From Plasticicumulans lactativorans (GTDB lineage: Bacteria; Pseudomonadota; Gammaproteobacteria; Competibacterales; Competibacteraceae): 64,000 bases of DNA. Every line of letters starts with the position of its first letter. Within the stretch, counting starts at the first letter, position 1. Position numbers and translations under genes: made by a program. The DNA is taken from NCBI RefSeq assembly GCF_004341245.1, contig NZ_SLWY01000004.1, positions 179,618-243,617 on the forward strand. Reading direction: 5' to 3'. The notes beneath the pieces are model-generated. The model was not told where the DNA came from. It saw nothing but the letters and a program-made list of their open reading frames with translations, and did no database searches. Of the stretch, positions 7,481-16,249 are shown one piece after another.

Positions 7481-10266
7481 ACCGCCCCCATCTTCTTCAG
7501 GTGCTCCTCCACCTTCGCGCTCAGGGCGGCAACGTCCGCTTCCAGCCGGGGCAGCGGTGTTTCATAGCGCTCCGCCAGTTCGCGGATGCGATTGGCCAGC
7601 GTCTGTGATACACGCTCCAGTTCCTGCTGTACGTCCTGTTGCAGCCGGGCCATCCATTTGTCGTCCACCACCAGGGTTTTCACCTCGGCCTCGGTCAGCT
7701 TCGGGTATTGCTCCAAGGCTTTCCGGTCGAGTCCGGCATCGAGCGCCTTGACCGCCTTCTTCAATGCGGCCTCCTCGGTACTGAGTTTGAACCATTGCTT
7801 GAGCACGGCCCGTTCCTCGGCGCTATCCGCGTCGTTGCCGATTTCGGCGATGCGGTCCTTCACCTGCGCGGCATTGATTTTGTCGAAGCCGGAGAAAACA
7901 CCCTCCTCGCCGCCGTGCTCTTCCTCCAGTTCGGCAATCTGGCTGGTGAGGCTTTCCAGTTCGGCCTGCCTGACTTCCAGTTCGGCCTGCTCGGCGGCGA
8001 AGTAGCGGGCAACGATAGCGGGCTTGGACAGCAGGTCGCAGGTCCAGCCCTTGTCGCGGGTCTTGCCCTTCTTGTCGGTCTCCAGAATACGCCGGGGCAG
8101 CGCCACCCAGCCGTCGGCAGTAATCAGGTACGCGTCGTCCTGCATCGTCTCGGCCCAGTAGTCCATCAGGTGCTGGTAGACGTCATAAGGATCGAGCAGG
8201 GGCGCGGCCTGGAAAGTGGCGAGCAGGGTTTCGGAGACGGTCTCGATCAGCGCCTTGGGGTGGTCGCCCGGCTGGATGCCGGTGAGCAGCGGGGTGATGG
8301 CTTGCCGCCATTTGTCGAACAGAGTTTCCACCTTGGCGCGGAAGCGCTGGAATTCCGGGTGCGCGAGGATGGTCTGGCGAATCTCGGCCACCGGTACGTT
8401 CAATTGGGCGTAGCCGTGGCGAACCCTCACCCCCGGCCCCTCTCCCAGGGGGAGAGGGGAGAAAAGCGCGTGGCGCAGGCCGGGCATTTCCTGCCAGTCG
8501 GCGGCAAAGGCATCGATGTCGCGCTCGGGGATGCCGCCGTTCAGATGGGCATCGATGTCGTGCAGGTCTTCCGGCTCGCTCGCGTCGATGTAGCGCGGCA
8601 GGTTGAGGTTGTAGTCGTTCTTCGCGTCGGCGATTTCGTCCAGCGACACCCTGCGGGCGTAGCGCGGCACCTCCACGCCTCGGCGGAAGGTATCGACGAT
8701 GCGGTGGATGTCCTGCTCGCGCAGGCGGTTCTTGGGGCCGTCCTTGATGAAGCCCTTGCTGGCATCGATCATGAAAATGCCCTGGCGGGCGCTGGCGTTT
8801 TCCTTGTCGAGCACCAGGATGCAGGCGGGGATGCCAGTGCCGTAGAACAGGTTGGCCGGCAGCCCGATGATGCCCTTGAGGATGCCGGAGCACACCAGTT
8901 GCCGGCGGATGGTGGCCTCCGCATTGCCACGGAACAACACGCCGTGCGGCAGGATGATGGCGCCCTTGCCGGTGGTGGCCTTCATGCTGCGGATGACGTG
9001 CAGCAGATAGGCATAGTCGCCCTGCTTGGCCGGCGGCTCACCCCAGGTGAAACGCTGGTAGGGGTCCCTGGCCGAATCCAGACCAGTCGACCACTTCTTG
9101 TCCGAGAACGGCGGATTGGCGACCACGTAGTCGTAGCTGCGCAGTTGTTCGCCATCCTTGAACTTGGGATTGACCAGCGTGTCGCCGGTCATGATGGTCG
9201 CGGTGGGGAAACCGTGCAGGATCATGTTCATCCGCGCCAGGCCCGCGGTGGTCACGTCCTTTTCCTGCCCTTCCAGCGTGATCTGCTTGCCGGCTTCGGC
9301 GGCCACCTTCAGCAACAGCGACCCCGAGCCGCAGGTCGGGTCATAGGCGGTCGTGGAACCCTTGGTGTTCTGCCGCGAAATGCCGATGACCTTGGCAATG
9401 ATGCGGCTGACTTCGGACGGCGTGTAGAACTGCCCCTTGCTCTTGCCGCTCTCGGTGGCGAAATGCCGCATCAGGTATTCGTAGGCATCGCCGAGCAGGT
9501 CGTCGTTTTCGGCGCGGTTCTTCGCAAAGTTCAGTTCGGGCTTCTCGAAGATGGCGATCAGGTTGCCCAGGCGCTCGACCATCGCGGCGCCTTCGCCGAG
9601 CTTGTTGGGATCGTTGAAATCGGGGAAGTCGCTGCGCGCCAGCCGGGTGTTGGCTTCGATCAGTTTCTGGATGACCTGGGTGTTGATCCTGTCGCCGATG
9701 TCCGGCCTGCCCTTGAGCACCGCCATGTCCTTGAACGAGGCGCCGGGCGGGATGACCACGGGCGGGGCGAAGTCATCGCTGTCGCCGTACTTGTCGCTGA
9801 TGTACTTGATGAACAGCATGAACAGCACGTAGTCCTTGTACTGGCTGGCGTCCATGCCGCCGCGCAGTTCATCACAGGAAGCCCAGATGGAGCTGTAGAG
9901 GTCGGACTTCCTGACCACGCCATTGCGCTGTGCGGCGCGGGGGGCTGTCGCCGCTGCGGCGGTTTCCTGCACCCCTGATGGCACACCTGCTTCCACGCTT
10001 GCCTTCAGGTACGGCACCCCTGCCTCGCGTACCTCCAGCGATGCAGGGACTTGTGTGCGTGCGGCATGGGCAGTGGCCAGGGCAACTGAACCACCGCGCC
10101 CGCGCCCGGGAACGATCCGGCTGTCATCAAGCAGTTGCTGCCTGATGGCGCCATAGGTGGATTCCTCCCATCCCAGTGCTTCACGCAGCCGCTGGTTGCC
10201 TGCGGAGCCCCCCATGGAGGCCAGCGTGTCGATGAAGCGTTCGATCTTCTGTCCGGTGGATGCCAC
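7471..10266 (-). CDS. hsdM: Type I restriction-modification N6-adenine methyltransferase HsdM, 931 aa
   Basis: Methylates adenine in the HsdS-defined site using S-adenosylmethionine. The catalytic core has the SAM-binding DPTCGSGSLL (309-318) and the N6-adenine motif NPPF (384-387); QFYTPSEVSRII lies just before. It is long for an HsdM (usually about 500-800 aa). The first 60 residues look like a small helix-turn-helix module (RLREALGWEESTYGAIRQQL), then a linker, and the C-terminal 250 residues are a charged helical/coiled-coil region. The start is a GTG directly after a TAA. A palindromic repeat is inserted in frame near residues 602-618. First gene of the RM operon, with a plausible sigma70 promoter upstream. 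Confidence 0.93.
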   Translation of the reverse strand: MASTGQKIERFIDTLASMGGSAGNQRLREALGWEESTYGAIRQQLLDDSRIVPGRGRGGSVALATAHAARTQVPASLEVREAGVPYLKASVEAGVPSGVQETAAAATAPRAAQRNGVVRKSDLYSSIWASCDELRGGMDASQYKDYVLFMLFIKYISDKYGDSDDFAPPVVIPPGASFKDMAVLKGRPDIGDRINTQVIQKLIEANTRLARSDFPDFNDPNKLGEGAAMVERLGNLIAIFEKPELNFAKNRAENDDLLGDAYEYLMRHFATESGKSKGQFYTPSEVSRIIAKVIGISRQNTKGSTTAYDPTCGSGSLLLKVAAEAGKQITLEGQEKDVTTAGLARMNMILHGFPTATIMTGDTLVNPKFKDGEQLRSYDYVVANPPFSDKKWSTGLDSARDPYQRFTWGEPPAKQGDYAYLLHVIRSMKATTGKGAIILPHGVLFRGNAEATIRRQLVCSGILKGIIGLPANLFYGTGIPACILVLDKENASARQGIFMIDASKGFIKDGPKNRLREQDIHRIVDTFRRGVEVPRYARRVSLDEIADAKNDYNLNLPRYIDASEPEDLHDIDAHLNGGIPERDIDAFAADWQEMPGLRHALFSPLPLGEGPGVRVRHGYAQLNVPVAEIRQTILAHPEFQRFRAKVETLFDKWRQAITPLLTGIQPGDHPKALIETVSETLLATFQAAPLLDPYDVYQHLMDYWAETMQDDAYLITADGWVALPRRILETDKKGKTRDKGWTCDLLSKPAIVARYFAAEQAELEVRQAELESLTSQIAELEEEHGGEEGVFSGFDKINAAQVKDRIAEIGNDADSAEERAVLKQWFKLSTEEAALKKAVKALDAGLDRKALEQYPKLTEAEVKTLVVDDKWMARLQQDVQQELERVSQTLANRIRELAERYETPLPRLEADVAALSAKVEEHLKKMGAVWR
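8421..8464. repeat. REP-like palindromic repeat inserted in frame in hsdM
   Basis: A perfect 10-bp inverted repeat, cccctctccc (8437-8446) and gggagagggg (8450-8459), with a 3-bp loop, flanked by ccctcaccccc. This matches the widespread dispersed repeat that reads SPLPLGEGPGVR when translated. In hsdM it adds about 16 residues (FSPLPLGEGPGVRVR) without shifting the frame, between the methyltransferase core and the C-terminal helical region. Confidence 0.75.
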
Positions 10267-10282
10267 TTAGTTTTCCATCATT

Positions 10283-10310
10283 GCTGTAGGGTCGGCCTTA
10301 CGCCTGTCAA
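10283..10310 (-). promoter_or_regulatory. Candidate sigma70 promoter of the hsdM operon
   Basis: On the minus strand a perfect -35 TTGACA (10310-10305) is followed after 16 bp by TACAGC (10288-10283), a weak -10. It lies just upstream of the hsdM GTG at 10266, giving a very short leader. Confidence 0.4.
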
Positions 10311-10624
10311 TAGATCCGTTTCATCTGCCATGTCGGTGTGCCTCCGACTATTCGAGACCACCGCGCCCCGCGCCCCTTACCCATCGGCTCGTTCAAACCC
10401 TCGGCCTTCATCGCCCGCAGCGCCATGCCCCGGCTCTCACACCGGAGCAAGTCTCCGCGATCTCCGGGATAGAAAATGACAAGAGGCTTGAGCACTGCCA
10501 CCGGCGGTGCCGATCGGCCTGCCGCCGATGCGAGGCGGGACGCCCTTCCAGGTAGCGGCGGGACATGGGGCTGCCCCTGAAAAGGCCGGCCAGGAGACCT
10601 CCATGGATCGCCATGGAGCCCGCG
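10311..10624. other. Gene-free boundary between the RM island and mnmE
   Basis: No convincing gene. A 64-codon open stretch on the minus strand (10501-10307) has no recognised relatives and is probably not translated. A perfect 8-bp hairpin, ctccatgg/ccatggag (10599-10618), lies just after the mnmE stop but has no T-run. GC content rises from the island side to the mnmE side, so this is where the transferred segment appears to end. Confidence 0.5.
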
Positions 10625-10642
10625 CTACTTGCCGATGCAGAA
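10625..10642 (-). other. Possible island attachment site at the mnmE 3' end
   Basis: The last 18 bases of mnmE (encoding FCIGK and stop) correspond to the attB used by SGI1-family islands. A foreign-looking RM cassette begins within 360 bp. No second copy of ttgccgatgcag was noticed in the left 10 kb, and no integrase gene is present in the window, so an att role is inferred from location only. Confidence 0.3.
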
Positions 10643-11980
10643 GCTCGAAAAGATCGCGCCGAGGAGGTCGTCGCTGGTGAAGGCGCCGGTGATCTCGCCG
10701 AGGGCGTGGTGCGCGGCGCGCAGTTCCTCGGCGGCGAGTTCGCCGGCGCGGGCGCGCAGTTGTCCGCCGGCGGCGGCGAGCGCCGTGCGGGCGCGCGCCA
10801 GCGCGTCGAGGTGGCGGCGGCGCGCCATGAAGGTGCCTTCGCCGCCGCCCGCGTAGCCGGCGCAGTCGACCAGGTGGTGGCGCAGTGCGTCGAGCCCGGC
10901 GCCGGTCTTCAGCGACACGCGCCACTCGGGCGGGTCGGTGCCGGAGATCGCGCCGGGTTCGGCGCCGCTCAGGTCGATCTTGTTGCGCACCAGCGTCAGC
11001 GGCGTGCCCGCCGGCAGGCGCGCGCGCAGTTCGCGGTCGGCCGCGGTGACGCCGCTGGCGTCGTCGACCAGCAGCAGGATGCGGTCGGCGCGGGCGATCT
11101 CGGCCCAGGCGCGGCGGATGCCTTCGCGCTCGACCGGGTCGTCGGAGTCGCGCAGGCCGGCGGTGTCGATCAGGTGCAGCGGCAGGCCGTCGAGCGCGAT
11201 GCGTTCGCGCAGCACGTCGCGGGTGGTGCCGGGGATGTCGGTGACGATGGCCGCGTCGGTGCCGGCGAAATGGTTGAGCAGGCTCGACTTGCCGGCGTTC
11301 GGGCGCCCGGCGATCACCAGCGTCAGGCCGTCGCGCAGCAGCCGCCCCTGGCCGGCCGCGGCGATCAGCGCGTCGAGCTCGGCGGCGAGGCGGTCGAGGC
11401 GCTCGGCCAGCGTGCCGTCGGCGAGGAAGTCGATCTCCTCCTCGGGGAAGTCGATCGCCGCCTCGATCCACACCCGCAGTTCGACCAGGCCCGCCGCCAG
11501 CGCCTCGACCCGGCGCGAGAAGGCGCCCTCCAGCGAGGCGAGCGCGGCGCGCGCCGCGGCCGCGCTGGTGGCGGCGATCAGGTCGGCGACGGCCTCGGCC
11601 TGGGCGAGATCGAGCTTGCCGTTGAGGAAGGCGCGTTCGGAAAACTCGCCGGGGCGTGCCGGACGGGCGCCGAGTTCGCAGATGCGCGCGAGCAGCAGGT
11701 CGAGCACCACCGGCCCGCCGTGCCCGTGGCATTCGAGCACCGCCTCGCCGGTGAAGGAATGCGGCGCCGGGAAGTACAGCGCGAGGCCGTCGTCGAGCGC
11801 CGCGCCGGCGGCGTCGCGAAAGCGGCAGCGCCGCGCGTGCCGCGGCTCGGGCAAGCTGCCGCACAGCGCCGCGGCGATCGCCGGCACCGCCGGGCCGGAG
11901 GCCCGCACCACGCCGATGCCACCCTGGCCGGGCGGGGTGGCGATGGCGGCGATGGTATCGGGGGCGTCGGGCGATGCCAT
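10625..11980 (-). CDS. mnmE: tRNA-modification GTPase MnmE (TrmE), 451 aa
   Basis: With MnmG it installs the carboxymethylaminomethyl group at wobble U34 of certain tRNAs. The N-terminal folate-binding domain begins [17 protein letters not shown]; the G domain has the P-loop [10 protein letters not shown], then DIPGTT, DTAGLR and NKID; the C-terminus is the conserved FCIGK, whose Cys is required for function. Length is standard. It is last in the conserved rpmH-rnpA-yidD-yidC-mnmE order. Its 3' end, encoding FCIGK, is the known attachment site of SGI1-type islands; the RM island starts just beyond it. Confidence 0.97.
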   Translation of the reverse strand: MASPDAPDTIAAIATPPGQGGIGVVRASGPAVPAIAAALCGSLPEPRHARRCRFRDAAGAALDDGLALYFPAPHSFTGEAVLECHGHGGPVVLDLLLARICELGARPARPGEFSERAFLNGKLDLAQAEAVADLIAATSAAAARAALASLEGAFSRRVEALAAGLVELRVWIEAAIDFPEEEIDFLADGTLAERLDRLAAELDALIAAAGQGRLLRDGLTLVIAGRPNAGKSSLLNHFAGTDAAIVTDIPGTTRDVLRERIALDGLPLHLIDTAGLRDSDDPVEREGIRRAWAEIARADRILLLVDDASGVTAADRELRARLPAGTPLTLVRNKIDLSGAEPGAISGTDPPEWRVSLKTGAGLDALRHHLVDCAGYAGGGEGTFMARRRHLDALARARTALAAAGGQLRARAGELAAEELRAAHHALGEITGAFTSDDLLGAIFSSFCIGK

Positions 11981-12071
11981 GGTCGGGCGCGGGCGTCAGG
12001 GCCTGAAATGAAAAGGGGCGGGGCCGTCCGGCACCCACCCCTGTCGAAACGATGCGCCGGGTAACGCCGCG

Positions 12072-13745
12072 TCAGGCGGTTGCCGCGTCCTTGCCGGCTT
12101 CGACGCGCCTGGTGATCACCCACTGCTGGAGGATCGACAGCGTGTTGTTGACCACCCAGTACAGCACCAGCCCCGACGGGAACCACAGGAACATGAAGGT
12201 GAAGAGCACCGGCAGGAACATCATCACCTTGGCCTGCACTGGGTCGGGCGGCGGCGGGTTGAGCCTCTGCTGGATCACCATCGTCGCGCCCATGATGATC
12301 GGCAGCACGTAGAACGGGTCCTGCGCGGAGAGGTCGGCAATCCAGCCGAGCCACGGTGCCTGGCGCAGTTCGACCGATTCGAGCAGCATCCAGTAGAGCG
12401 CGATGAACACCGGGATCTGCACCACGATGGGCAGGCAGCCGCCGAGCGGGTTGACCTTCTCCTTCTTGTACAGCTCCATCATCGCCTGGTTGAGCTTCTG
12501 CTTGTCGTCGCCGTAGCGCTGCTTGAGGTCCTGCATCTTCGGCGCGAGCGTGCGCATCCGTGCCATCGAGCGGTAGCTCGTCTCCGACAGCTTGAAGAAG
12601 GCGAGCTTGATCAGCACGGTCAGGATGATGATCGACCAGCCCCAGTTGCCGATGAGGCCGTGGATGTGCTTGAGCGCCCAGAACAGCGGCTGCGCGATCA
12701 GCGTCAACTTGCCGTAGTCGACGGTGAGTTCGAGATGGGGCGCGACCTTGGCGAGCTCGTCCTGCAGCTTCGGCCCGACGTACAGGCGCGTGGCGAAATC
12801 GGCGCTGGCGCCCGGGTCGACGCTCTGCGCCGCACCGCGCATGCCGAGCACGAAGCGGTTGTCGCCGAGCGCGCGCGAGTAGAACGCGTTGGTCTCGCCC
12901 TGGTTGGGCACGATGGCGCTGACGAAGTAGTGCTGGATCATCGCCAGCCAGCCGCCGGTGACGTCCTGGTTGAAGTCCTGCTTCGCCAGCGAGGCGAAGT
13001 CGAGCTTCTCGTAGTTCTTCTCCGGGGTCGACACCACGCCGCCGGTGTAGGTGTAGGTCTGGCCGATGCCGACCGACGTGGATACGCCGGTGCGCTGCAG
13101 CTGGCGGTACTGGCTGCCGCGCCAGGGCTCGGCCGAGGCGTTCACGACCCGATGGTCGAGATCGATGACGAAGCTGCCGCGATGGAAGGTGTAGGTCTTG
13201 GTGACCTTCACCCCGGACGGCGACGTCCACACCAGCGGCACCTCGAGCCGATCCTGCCCGTCCGCCAGGCGGTAGTCGGTCTGCTCGGCGCTGTACACCG
13301 CGTAGTGGTCGGGTGCCTCGCCCTCGGACGCCACCAGCCCGGACTGCGCGATGTAGAACTCGCTGCCGTCCTGCATCAGCACGAAGGGGCGGTCGCGGTG
13401 GTCGATCGACTGCGGGTAGGTGCGCAGGCCGGCCTGCCGCAGGTCGCCGCCGACGCTGTCGATGACGATGTCGTAGACGTCGGTCTGCACGTGGATGCGG
13501 GTGCCGCTCTTCAGCGTCGAGCCGCCGGGCACAGCCGGCAGCGCCTGCTGCGGCGAGCCGGGCACGTCATGGCGCGGCGCCGCCGCCTCACCGCCGGTAG
13601 CGCCCGCGGGAGCCGACGGGGTCACCGCGGTGACCGGCGAGGCGGGCGGAGCGAGGCGCGCGACCTTCTCCTCGTTCCACGCCTGCCAGATCAGAAAAAG
13701 TACGAGAATAAGCGCGAAAAAGAGGAAAAGTCTTTGATTTTCCAT
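12072..13745 (-). CDS. yidC: Membrane protein insertase YidC, 557 aa
   Basis: Inserts and folds inner-membrane proteins, alone or with SecYEG. The N-terminal membrane anchor is RLFLFFALILVLFLIWQAW. A large periplasmic beta domain follows (about 60-340), then the conserved five-helix core with GLIGNWGWSIIILT, NPLGGCLPIVVQIPVFIALY and LVLYWVVNNTLSILQQW. The start is MENQRLF at 13745; an open frame extends 47 codons further upstream but overlaps yidD and is not used. Its ATG shares one base with the yidD TGA, so the two are coupled. Length and domain order are typical of Gram-negative YidC. Confidence 0.97.
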   Translation of the reverse strand: MENQRLFLFFALILVLFLIWQAWNEEKVARLAPPASPVTAVTPSAPAGATGGEAAAPRHDVPGSPQQALPAVPGGSTLKSGTRIHVQTDVYDIVIDSVGGDLRQAGLRTYPQSIDHRDRPFVLMQDGSEFYIAQSGLVASEGEAPDHYAVYSAEQTDYRLADGQDRLEVPLVWTSPSGVKVTKTYTFHRGSFVIDLDHRVVNASAEPWRGSQYRQLQRTGVSTSVGIGQTYTYTGGVVSTPEKNYEKLDFASLAKQDFNQDVTGGWLAMIQHYFVSAIVPNQGETNAFYSRALGDNRFVLGMRGAAQSVDPGASADFATRLYVGPKLQDELAKVAPHLELTVDYGKLTLIAQPLFWALKHIHGLIGNWGWSIIILTVLIKLAFFKLSETSYRSMARMRTLAPKMQDLKQRYGDDKQKLNQAMMELYKKEKVNPLGGCLPIVVQIPVFIALYWMLLESVELRQAPWLGWIADLSAQDPFYVLPIIMGATMVIQQRLNPPPPDPVQAKVMMFLPVLFTFMFLWFPSGLVLYWVVNNTLSILQQWVITRRVEAGKDAATA

Positions 13746-13972
13746 CAGTTTTTCTTGATCTGATCGGGAACGGGGTCGAGGCCGCCGGGCTGCCAGGGGT
13801 GGCACCGTAGCACGCGCCCCAAGGCCAGCCAAGCGCCCCGGGCGGCACCGAAGCGTTCGACCGCTTCCAGCGCGTAGGAGGAACAACTGGGATAAAAGCG
13901 ACAGCGTGGACCGAGGAGGGGACTGATCAGGTAACGATAGGCACGCAGCAGAAGCATCAGGATCGTGCGCAT
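13745..13972 (-). CDS. yidD: Membrane protein insertion efficiency factor YidD, 75 aa
   Basis: Small amphipathic inner-membrane-associated protein that aids YidC-dependent insertion. The family signature is complete: [20 protein letters not shown] followed by [11 protein letters not shown] and [15 protein letters not shown], with the conserved Cys residues. It overlaps the end of rnpA by 16 bp and the start of yidC by one base, the usual arrangement. Confidence 0.95.
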   Translation of the reverse strand: MRTILMLLLRAYRYLISPLLGPRCRFYPSCSSYALEAVERFGAARGAWLALGRVLRCHPWQPGGLDPVPDQIKKN

Positions 13973-14316
13973 CGTTTCACCAGTCGCCGCCAGTGCCCTT
14001 CGAGCGATTCGAAATACGCCTGGTTGGCCGTACCGGCGATTCCCGGGCGTCCGAGTACCACGAAGTCGTTGCTGCCGAGCAGCTGCTGGCGCACCCGGAA
14101 GCTTTCGCGGATCACCCGCTTGATGCCGTTGCGGACCACTGCCAACTTGGCCGAGCGTTTCGAGATCGCCAGACCGAGGCGGGGATGGCCGAGTCCGTTG
14201 GGGCGGGCGAGCACGGCGAAGTAGCGGTCGGCCGAACGTTCGGCGCGCTCGAACAGCGCGCTGAAATCGGATTTGTCGAGCAACCGGGCGCGCCGGTCGA
14301 AGCGCGCGGTGCTCAC
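13957..14316 (-). CDS. rnpA: Ribonuclease P protein component RnpA, 119 aa
   Basis: Protein subunit of RNase P, which removes 5' leaders from tRNA precursors with the RnpB RNA. The hallmark RNR-type helix reads KRVIRESFR, preceded by [19 protein letters not shown], and the N-terminal [11 protein letters not shown] is typical. It sits 8 bp after rpmH, the classic order. RnpB is not in the window. Confidence 0.95.
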   Translation of the reverse strand: MSTARFDRRARLLDKSDFSALFERAERSADRYFAVLARPNGLGHPRLGLAISKRSAKLAVVRNGIKRVIRESFRVRQQLLGSNDFVVLGRPGIAGTANQAYFESLEGHWRRLVKRCARS

Positions 14317-14324
14317 GCGCAGGC

Positions 14325-14459
14325 TTACGGCGTCAGACGCGCCCGGCCCTTGGCACGGCGGGCCTTGATCACGAGGCGGCCGTTCTTGGTCGCCATGCGC
14401 GCACGGAAGCCGTGGGTGCGCTTGCGGTGCAGGTTGCTGGGTTGAAAGGTGCGCTTCAT
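14325..14459 (-). CDS. rpmH: 50S ribosomal protein L34, 44 aa
   Basis: Begins [19 protein letters not shown] and continues [18 protein letters not shown], the near-universal L34 sequence and length. The frame is open 22 codons further upstream, but MKRTFQPS is the conserved start. First gene of the rpmH-rnpA-yidD-yidC-mnmE cluster, divergent from dnaA. Confidence 0.97.
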   Translation of the reverse strand: MKRTFQPSNLHRKRTHGFRARMATKNGRLVIKARRAKGRARLTP

Positions 14460-14574
14460 GGGGGCGATCCGCTCGGCAGAAGAATTTCGACGACGGACCC
14501 CGCGACGGGGCGGGGCGTTCGACACAAGGGGCGCGAATCTATCGGCTGGCGCCGCGGACTGTCAAGGCACGGCA

Positions 14575-14605
14575 TGTGGACAAACACTTGGGCACATGTG
14601 GATAA
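14575..14605. promoter_or_regulatory. DnaA boxes upstream of dnaA
   Basis: TGTGGATAA (14597-14605) is a perfect DnaA box in inverse orientation; TGTGGACAA (14575-14583) differs by one base. They lie directly upstream of dnaA and fit autorepression by DnaA or an origin sub-region. Confidence 0.7.
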
Positions 14606-14664
14606 CTCCATGACGGATGCCTACACTGCCCGCCTTTGAGCGCCACTTCCAAGGTTCCATCCGC

Positions 14665-16014
14665 GTGACCGATGCTCTCTGGAAGCGCTGCCTGGATCGA
14701 CTCGAACACGAGCTGAGCGAGCAGTTGCTGAACACCTGGGTCCGTCCCCTGCATGCCATCGAGGAGGATGGCGTGCTGCGCCTGCTCGCCCCCAACAAGT
14801 TCGTGCTCGACCAGGTCCGCGACCATTACCTGGGCGTGATCCGCACCGCGCTCGCCGACGTCAGCCCCGATGTCGAGGTGGGCGTGCACCTCGAGATCGG
14901 CAGCAGCCGCCAGGTCGCCGAGCGCCGGCCCGAACCGGTCCGCAAGCCGGCGCTGCCGGTCATCGAAGAACCGGCGGTGGACGTCGAGCCGCTGTCGAGC
15001 AACCTCAACCCGGACTTCACCTTCGACAACTACGTCGCCGGCAAGTCGAACCAGCTGGCACGCGCCGCCTGCACGCAGGTCGCGCAGAATCCGGGCACCG
15101 CCTACAACCCGCTGTTCATCTACGGCGGCACCGGCCTCGGCAAGACCCACCTGATGCACGCCGTCGGCAACCTGCTGCTCGGCCAGAACCCGCAGGCACG
15201 CGTGCTCTACCAGCATTCGGAACACTTCGTCGCCGACATGGTGCGTGCGCTGCAGCACAACCGGATGGACGACTTCAAGCGTTTCTACCGCTCGCTCGAC
15301 GCCCTGCTGATCGACGACATCCAGTTCTTCGCCAACAAGGAGCGCTCGCAGGAGGAGTTCTTCCATACCTTCAATGCGCTGCTGGAAGGGCGCCAGCAGG
15401 TGATCCTGACCTGCGACCGCTACTTCAAGGAGGTCAACGGCCTCGAGGACCGCCTCAAGTCGCGCTTCGGCTGGGGCCTGACGGTGGTGATCGAGCCGCC
15501 CGAACTGGAGACGCGCGTCGCCATCCTGATGAGCAAGGCCGCCCAAGCCCGCCTGTCGCTGCCGCACGAGGTGGCCTTCTTCATCGCCAAGCACATCCGC
15601 TCGAACGTGCGCGAACTGGAAGGCGCCCTGCGCCGCGTCATGGCCAACGCCCACTTCACCGGCCGGCCGATCACGCTGGAGCTGACGCGCGAGGCCCTGC
15701 ACGACGTCCTCAGCCTGCACGACAAGCTGATCACCATCGACAACATCCAGAAGACGGTGGCGGAGTACTTCAAGATTCGCGTGGCCGACCTGAACTCGCC
15801 GTCACGCAACCGTTCGCTGGCCCGCCCGCGGCAGATGGCCATGGCGCTGGCCAAGGAACTCACCAGCCACAGCCTGCCCGAGATCGGCAATGCCTTCGGC
15901 GGACGCGACCACACCACGGTGCTGCACGCCATCCGCAAGATCGCCGAGCTGCAGGGCGAAGACCCGCGCATCCGCGAGGACTACAACAACCTGTTGGCAA
16001 CCCTGTCGATGTAG
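14665..16014 (+). CDS. dnaA: Chromosomal replication initiator DnaA, about 449 aa
   Basis: Binds DnaA boxes and opens the origin. Domain I starts [17 protein letters not shown]; the AAA+ domain has Walker [13 protein letters not shown] and Walker [10 protein letters not shown]; the C-terminal domain IV carries the box-binding signature [15 protein letters not shown]. Start choice: the GTG at 14665 (MTDALWKRC) matches where DnaA proteins usually begin and has an AAGG about 12 bases upstream. An in-frame ATG at 14617 would add 16 residues ([16 protein letters not shown]) that are not part of domain I. Followed by dnaN, recF and gyrB in the standard order. Confidence 0.95.
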   Translation: MTDALWKRCLDRLEHELSEQLLNTWVRPLHAIEEDGVLRLLAPNKFVLDQVRDHYLGVIRTALADVSPDVEVGVHLEIGSSRQVAERRPEPVRKPALPVIEEPAVDVEPLSSNLNPDFTFDNYVAGKSNQLARAACTQVAQNPGTAYNPLFIYGGTGLGKTHLMHAVGNLLLGQNPQARVLYQHSEHFVADMVRALQHNRMDDFKRFYRSLDALLIDDIQFFANKERSQEEFFHTFNALLEGRQQVILTCDRYFKEVNGLEDRLKSRFGWGLTVVIEPPELETRVAILMSKAAQARLSLPHEVAFFIAKHIRSNVRELEGALRRVMANAHFTGRPITLELTREALHDVLSLHDKLITIDNIQKTVAEYFKIRVADLNSPSRNRSLARPRQMAMALAKELTSHSLPEIGNAFGGRDHTTVLHAIRKIAELQGEDPRIREDYNNLLATLSM

Positions 16015-16249
16015 TGCCGGAAAACCTGTGGGCAACAACTGAATAAAAAAGGGCAGGCTCCTCTCGCGCCTTTCATCCACAGGTCAGCAACAACCCGGAT
16101 GATCGAATCATCCCCTGCTTATCCACAGGAAACCACGCTCAACCCATTGACTCGAAAAACAAACCTATAAACTATCCACAGATCGGGACCTTGCCAATAA
16201 TAACAAGGTCTTTTCATATATAACCCTGGTCATTACCACGAGGCCGCCG
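16015..16249. other. Candidate replication origin (oriC) between dnaA and dnaN
   Basis: This 235-bp intergenic region has four DnaA-box-like sites: TGTGGGCAA (16027-16035), TCATCCACA (16073-16081), the perfect TTATCCACA (16119-16127) and CTATCCACA (16172-16180). It ends in an AT-rich stretch (about 16150-16225, including caataataacaagg and catatataa) that stands out in this GC-rich sequence and could be the unwinding element. The same stretch may carry the dnaN promoter. A cumulative GC-skew minimum here would confirm it. Confidence 0.65.

Noticed and set aside
10307..10501. 64-codon open frame between hsdM and mnmE, considered as an integrase remnant
   Set aside because: No recombinase motif (no R...HxxR...Y) is visible, and no ribosome-binding site; not enough to call a gene.
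10599..10618. Hairpin after mnmE as a Rho-independent terminator
   Set aside because: Stem is good (8 bp) but no T-run follows on the minus strand, so it was only mentioned in the boundary region.
16147..16171. TTGACT and TATAAA as a dnaN promoter
   Set aside because: The spacer is only 13 bp, too short for sigma70; left as part of the AT-rich origin region.
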